Assembly: GCA_017501865.1 (NCBI GenBank)
Contig: JAFVWD010000237.1
Span: 1-9,635, forward strand
Reading direction: 5' to 3'
From: Clostridia bacterium
GTDB taxonomy: Bacteria > Bacillota > Clostridia > Oscillospirales > Acutalibacteraceae
Length of the DNA stretch: 9,635 nt
Program-made: the position numbers and the translations under genes
The notes under the pieces: model-generated
The model's input: only the letters and a program-made list of their open reading frames with translations
Database searches by the model: none
What the model was told of the DNA's origin: nothing
Shown here: in pieces, positions 6,341 to 9,635 of the stretch
Layout: every line of letters starts with the position of its first letter
Position numbering within the stretch: position 1 is the stretch's first letter

Positions 6341-7231
6341 TCAGCCTTTAATTCTTGCTAAATCACGGTAACTGATAAGCTCAATACCGAGAGCCTTAAT
6401 ATGCTGAAGTGTTTTAGGATCTGAGAAGAGCTTGTGCTCCCAAACACGTCTTTGCCATGAACCTGTAATAGCCTTAAGCTCATCGCACTCAAATGACGGG
6501 TGAATATATGTTTCAGTAACACCATTAGGGAATGATCTGTAGAGCTCGTAAATATACTCTCTATACTGCTCATAGTCATCCTTCCACGGACCGCTCCAGT
6601 CACCCGGAATAAGGTAATCAGGCATTAAAACACCGTGATCTTTAGCATAAGCAGTAAATTTCTGGAATGCCATTTCAATAATCTCTTTCGGAATCTGAAT
6701 ATCAAGCATCTCATTACCCATCATTTCAGGAATAAATGTAGCCGGGAAACGGAATGGTAATTTATATTCTGCAGCAATATCAAATATAAGCTGAAGGAGT
6801 TCAAGTCTGCCTGTTGCAATACCGTAAAGTGAACCCATATGGTTATCAAGGTGAGATGGCTCAACACCGAAAGATTTAAATCTTTCAATCTGTGCGCGGA
6901 TTTCTGCCTCTACTTCATCAAGATCTGCTTCCTCTTCAAATTGATCTGACTCGTGGTGCATAAATCCTTCTTCATCACGAAGAGAGTCTGTATTTGATGT
7001 ATTAACAGGACCCCATCTGTATTCGCCCCACTCACTTGTAAAGGTAAGGTGAACACCAACCGCGTGCTGAGGATTATTTTTTGCCCATACCCCGGCATTT
7101 TTAGCCCATCCGCATGTTGTCATAATTGTAGAAGAAGTAATTCCGCCTTTTTCAAATAAATCTGCAACCGCCATATTTGCTGCTCTGCACATACCAAAAT
7201 CGTCTGCATTAATTATAAGATACTTGTCCAT
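6341..7231 (-). CDS. ChbG/HpnK (YdjC-like) family carbohydrate deacetylase
   Basis: This 296-residue cytosolic enzyme belongs to the YdjC/ChbG family, metal-dependent deacetylases acting on N-acetylated sugars such as diacetylchitobiose. Motifs seen are NADDFG at residues 8-13 (metal-binding and catalytic Asp), GVHLTFTSEW at 59-68 with His61, and HLDNHMG at 127-133, whose His residues complete the metal site. A late YIHPSF adds another conserved His. The length is normal for the family and no signal peptide is present. AAGGAG at 7241-7246 lies nine bases before ATG 7231. The gene follows the peptidoglycan-binding protein by 74 bases without a convincing terminator, so they may share a transcript. 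It ends at the 6281-6327 hairpin. The actual substrate cannot be read from the sequence; amino-sugar or wall-derived oligosaccharides are plausible. Confidence 0.9.
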   Translation of the reverse strand: MDKYLIINADDFGMCRAANMAVADLFEKGGITSSTIMTTCGWAKNAGVWAKNNPQHAVGVHLTFTSEWGEYRWGPVNTSNTDSLRDEEGFMHHESDQFEEEADLDEVEAEIRAQIERFKSFGVEPSHLDNHMGSLYGIATGRLELLQLIFDIAAEYKLPFRFPATFIPEMMGNEMLDIQIPKEIIEMAFQKFTAYAKDHGVLMPDYLIPGDWSGPWKDDYEQYREYIYELYRSFPNGVTETYIHPSFECDELKAITGSWQRRVWEHKLFSDPKTLQHIKALGIELISYRDLARIKG

Positions 7232-7305
7232 TTTATATACTCCTTAATGGTATTTAACCAAAATTATTTTAATAAACTGCAAATGAAATTTCATTTTTTT
7301 CTTAA

Positions 7306-8814
7306 CTACTCTTCAGCAGTTATATCATCATCTTCAGAATCATTATGAGTCTCATCGGGAATCATATTTTCATCAGATTCATCATCAATATTTGTAGCTG
7401 TTTCGTCACCGGGCTCGTTAACAACCTCATCAACAGGCTGCTCATCAATATGCTCATCAGCAAATTCCTCGCGATTATCATCCTCTGTAGCTATAGCTTC
7501 CGAGGCCTTTTGTTTACTTTTCCTTTGCTTCATTTCATAAAGCGAAGAAAGTGTGATTTCAGTATCATCGTCATCCATTGCATCGGTAAAGCCAAACTTG
7601 CTTATTTCAGAAATAACCTCAAACTCGTTTTCTTCAAATTCAGTATTTTCAAAATCGTCTTCTTCAGGCTCTTCATCAGACAACGACTGTAATGTCTCTG
7701 ATTCGCGCAATTCTTCAGATTTTTTGAAGGACTGACGAACAGGTCTCAAATCATCTGCCCTGTTCTTAGAAAGAGCTCCTTTTTTCAACCTGCCGTTTGA
7801 ATCAACATCGTCAGGTGTAAGCTTCTTTCGCTTAATATGTATTATTATGAAAATTGCAGCAAGTGCAAAAATCCATACAATAATAAGAATAACAATAATT
7901 ATTGTAACCTTAATATCGGGTGTTGTACCCTTCTTCTCGGCATCAGCCGCAACAGTAGTACCCGGAACATACGGTGCAGGAACTGTAGTATTTAACGCAG
8001 CCCCTCCGCCTGAAAGCTCGTTATACATCTGCTCAGCTTTTTCTATTGTTTCCAAAGAAGCATTGCCGTCAACATTAAGATTATACTTGAGCTGCAAATT
8101 CTTTACTGCGGCTGCTGTTGCATCATCATACTCACCGCTTACTGTTCCCTGGAAGCCTGAATCAGTATTGCTGAGAATCCATTGTAACCATTTAACACCG
8201 TCACCCTCGTCACCCTGTTTTAATTCCGTTGTAGGTTTAGTGTAAGGATTAACCGAAAGAACTGCGTTAACCACAGTGTCTGTAACAGGTGTGGTTGCAT
8301 ATGAACTACCATAATTCCCCTGTGGTGTGTAGTCCGGTGTATAGCTTCCGTAGCTACCGTAACTACTGCTACCTGTATTAACATCAGCAGAAGTTGAAAC
8401 TACAGGGTCAATTGTATCAAAAAAGTTCGAACCGGTTGTCTGGGCTGTGTTTCCTGTTGTCGGAACAAAGTCTCCAAACTCAAAATCGAAGCCGTCCAGA
8501 ACACCCATGACACCTTCAAATCTGCTTCCGACGCCTTCTGAAACATCTTCATCATCAAAAACCTTTGAAACAACCTCGCCTACGAAACCACCAACCTCAC
8601 TGTTGCCACCAAGAATGCCTGAGGAAGATGAGCCGCCGCCTGAACTACCTCCGAGAGAGCCGGAATTTGTTGCAGGAGCCTCTGTTGTATGGTAGTTTGA
8701 ATCATCATCAAACATATCATCTTCAAAGGTATAAGTTTCTGCAGAAGCTGTCACCGTTAACACGGAGGCAATTAACATAACAAAAGATAAAACTAATAAA
8801 CAAGCCTTTTTCAT
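7306..8814 (-). CDS. Membrane-anchored peptidoglycan-binding protein with acidic cytoplasmic tail
   Basis: This 502-residue protein has a cleavable-looking signal peptide (1-25, ending TASA before ETYTF), then a long Gly/Ser/Thr- and Tyr-rich extracytoplasmic stretch (about 30-195). A PG_binding_1 domain follows at about 197-265 (LKQGDEGDGVKWLQWIL, GEYDDATAAAVKNLQ, LNVDG). A transmembrane helix lies at about 303-326, followed by KRKK as stop-transfer. The last 175 residues are strongly acidic and probably disordered in the cytoplasm. The topology is type I: wall-binding outside, acidic tail inside. ATG 8814 is chosen because the upstream ATG at 8874 lies above the -10 box found at 8860-8865 and would precede the transcript. 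The ribosome binding site is weak. No catalytic domain is visible; a structural or wall-sensing role is inference. The acyltransferase terminator isolates it from the gene upstream. Confidence 0.83.
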   Translation of the reverse strand: MKKACLLVLSFVMLIASVLTVTASAETYTFEDDMFDDDSNYHTTEAPATNSGSLGGSSGGGSSSSGILGGNSEVGGFVGEVVSKVFDDEDVSEGVGSRFEGVMGVLDGFDFEFGDFVPTTGNTAQTTGSNFFDTIDPVVSTSADVNTGSSSYGSYGSYTPDYTPQGNYGSSYATTPVTDTVVNAVLSVNPYTKPTTELKQGDEGDGVKWLQWILSNTDSGFQGTVSGEYDDATAAAVKNLQLKYNLNVDGNASLETIEKAEQMYNELSGGGAALNTTVPAPYVPGTTVAADAEKKGTTPDIKVTIIIVILIIVWIFALAAIFIIIHIKRKKLTPDDVDSNGRLKKGALSKNRADDLRPVRQSFKKSEELRESETLQSLSDEEPEEDDFENTEFEENEFEVISEISKFGFTDAMDDDDTEITLSSLYEMKQRKSKQKASEAIATEDDNREEFADEHIDEQPVDEVVNEPGDETATNIDDESDENMIPDETHNDSEDDDITAEE

Positions 8815-8859
8815 AACACACTCACTTAAAATAATAATCTCAAACTTTTTGTATTGTAC

Positions 8860-8888
8860 ATTATAGCACATCAAAATTCAAAAAACAA
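8860..8888 (-). promoter_or_regulatory. Sigma-A-type extended -10 promoter
   Basis: On the minus strand TTGTTT (8883-8888), a 17-base spacer and TATAAT (8860-8865) form a near-consensus housekeeping promoter, with TGC directly before TATAAT giving an extended -10. The expected transcript start near 8853 leaves a leader of about 40 bases to the ATG at 8814 of the peptidoglycan-binding protein gene. Confidence 0.8.
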
Positions 8889-8961
8889 CCTCTAACTCCA
8901 ATAAAACACGCATTTTGTTTACAATTCCCTATTTTCCTATAGGAAATCTGTTGAAAATGAT

Positions 8962-9001
8962 GATAAAATAAGAGACAGTACCCAAAAATGGTACTGTCTC
9001 T
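8962..9001 (-). terminator. Terminator of the acyltransferase gene
   Basis: A perfect 12-bp stem (arms 8971-8982 and 8990-9001, seven-base loop) lies 11 bases after the stop of the minus-strand acyltransferase gene. On the minus strand it is followed by TATTTTATC, a U-rich tail. The plus-strand side lacks a T-run, so it works in the minus direction only. Confidence 0.85.
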
Positions 9002-9012
9002 GAACAGTAAAA

Positions 9013-9635
9013 TCAGTCACCTAAAATAATTTCAGGGTTATTAAAAATCTCATCGAGCTTTCTTATGAACGGAGAAACCTCGGCAAAATCAAGTGCTCTG
9101 TGGTCAAAACAAATAGCCATAGGCAAAATATTTGCAATACCTATTTCTTCCTCACCGTTTTCGTTTGTAACAACAACAGGCTTTTTTTGAATTGAACCTA
9201 TGCCTACTGCACAAACCATAGGAGGAATAATCATAAGAACCTCAACACTACCGGGAAGCCCTCTTACAAGGTTACCTACATTTGAAACAAGGAATGTACC
9301 CTGTGCTAAATCCTCACGTGTGATTTTTTCACTTGCCGGAATGCTGTCATAAGCCTTTTTCTCTTTACCTGTTAATGTAACCACCTTATGCTTTTTCTGA
9401 GTTTTTGCGCCTATAATTCTTAAGGCTGCCTTAATTAAATGACCTCTCTTCAAAGCATCAATTGTGTTGTGAATTGAAACAGAGTAAAGAGCCTCTGTAA
9501 GATTTGTATTTGCAAGCTTTCTGTTAATTTCAGCAGAGTACTTAGCTATATCCTGAAGATCACGATTACCCATATCCTTCATATTGATAGTCATCATTGT
9601 ACCATCAGGAAGAGGCCACGGTACAGAAATATCAA
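9013..9635 (-). CDS. 2-oxoacid dehydrogenase E2-type acyltransferase, C-terminal part (runs off window)
   Basis: About 207 residues of the catalytic domain (PF00198) are visible, and the frame stays open to the window edge, so the start lies outside; the ATG at 9597 is internal. Upstream of it the frame reads ISVPWPLPDGTMM, which belongs to the domain. Near the end AICFDHRALDF carries the catalytic His and Asp of the DHRxxD motif, and SNVGN and PMVCAVGIGS match the core trimer fold. Phe replaces the usual Gly after the Asp. The sequence resembles a Firmicutes subgroup of E2-like acyltransferases that, from memory, often stand alone without a lipoyl domain. Whether a lipoyl domain precedes it cannot be seen. 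It is likely to transfer acyl groups to a CoA or lipoyl carrier; the specific complex is unknown. Confidence 0.85.
   Translation of the reverse strand, partial: DISVPWPLPDGTMMTINMKDMGNRDLQDIAKYSAEINRKLANTNLTEALYSVSIHNTIDALKRGHLIKAALRIIGAKTQKKHKVVTLTGKEKKAYDSIPASEKITREDLAQGTFLVSNVGNLVRGLPGSVEVLMIIPPMVCAVGIGSIQKKPVVVTNENGEEEIGIANILPMAICFDHRALDFAEVSPFIRKLDEIFNNPEIILGD

Noticed and set aside
7281..7296. 16-bp palindrome AAATGAAATTTCATTT followed by T7 as a terminator
   Set aside because: The T-run follows on the plus strand where no gene ends; on the minus strand, where the wall-binding gene stops at 7306, no U-tract follows. The stem is also all weak pairs apart from one G-C, so I leave it as chance or a weak site.
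7345..8780. Four plus-strand open frames opposite the peptidoglycan-binding gene
   Set aside because: They are antisense to low-complexity acidic and Gly/Ser codons, have no ribosome binding sites, and their proteins (Ser/Pro-rich or hydrophobic low complexity) have no domain character.
1..9635. CRISPR array, tRNA, rRNA or insertion sequence
   Set aside because: No regularly spaced repeats, no cloverleaf or rRNA-like stretch, and no transposase or terminal inverted repeats were found on either strand.

Overview
The window looks like a chromosomal segment of a low-GC Gram-positive gut-type Clostridia (Oscillospiraceae/Ruminococcus-like). This rests on the AT-rich sequence, strong AGGAG-type ribosome binding sites, a lipoprotein signal, and protein families typical of that group (VTC domain, DUF4956, Cthe_2159-type carbohydrate-binding protein, phiLC3-type holin). 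The taxonomic call is inference; no rRNA or tRNA is present to anchor it.

Layout. Positions 1-510 are a very AT-rich stretch with no gene. Positions 526-3875 on the plus strand form a tight three-gene operon: a VTC-fold polyphosphate-polymerase-like protein that appears to start at a CTG codon, a DUF4956 membrane protein, and a secreted beta-helix lipoprotein of the Cthe_2159 carbohydrate-binding family. The operon closes with a good terminator. Positions 3945-6159 on the minus strand are the distal end of a prophage: the C-terminal part of a tail-region protein, a small baseplate-like protein, a one-TM coiled-coil protein, a phiLC3-type holin and an amidase endolysin. This module stops abruptly near 6160, where it abuts the 3' end of a plus-strand ImmA/IrrE-like metallopeptidase gene (HERTH motif). 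That arrangement is what a large internal prophage deletion would leave. A perfect bidirectional hairpin at 6281-6327 seals the far side. Minus-strand host genes follow: a ChbG/YdjC-type carbohydrate deacetylase, a membrane-anchored peptidoglycan-binding protein with a long acidic cytoplasmic tail and a clear extended -10 promoter, and the C-terminal part of an E2-type acyltransferase that runs off the window.

How the parts may work together. The plus-strand operon pairs a cytoplasmic polyanion-polymerase fold, a membrane protein and an exported polysaccharide-binding lipoprotein in one translationally coupled unit. It is the best candidate here for an undescribed envelope or polymer system. 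The phage block is a remnant whose lysis genes have stayed open. The deacetylase and peptidoglycan-binding protein are ordinary envelope and carbohydrate functions that may be co-transcribed, since no convincing terminator lies between them.
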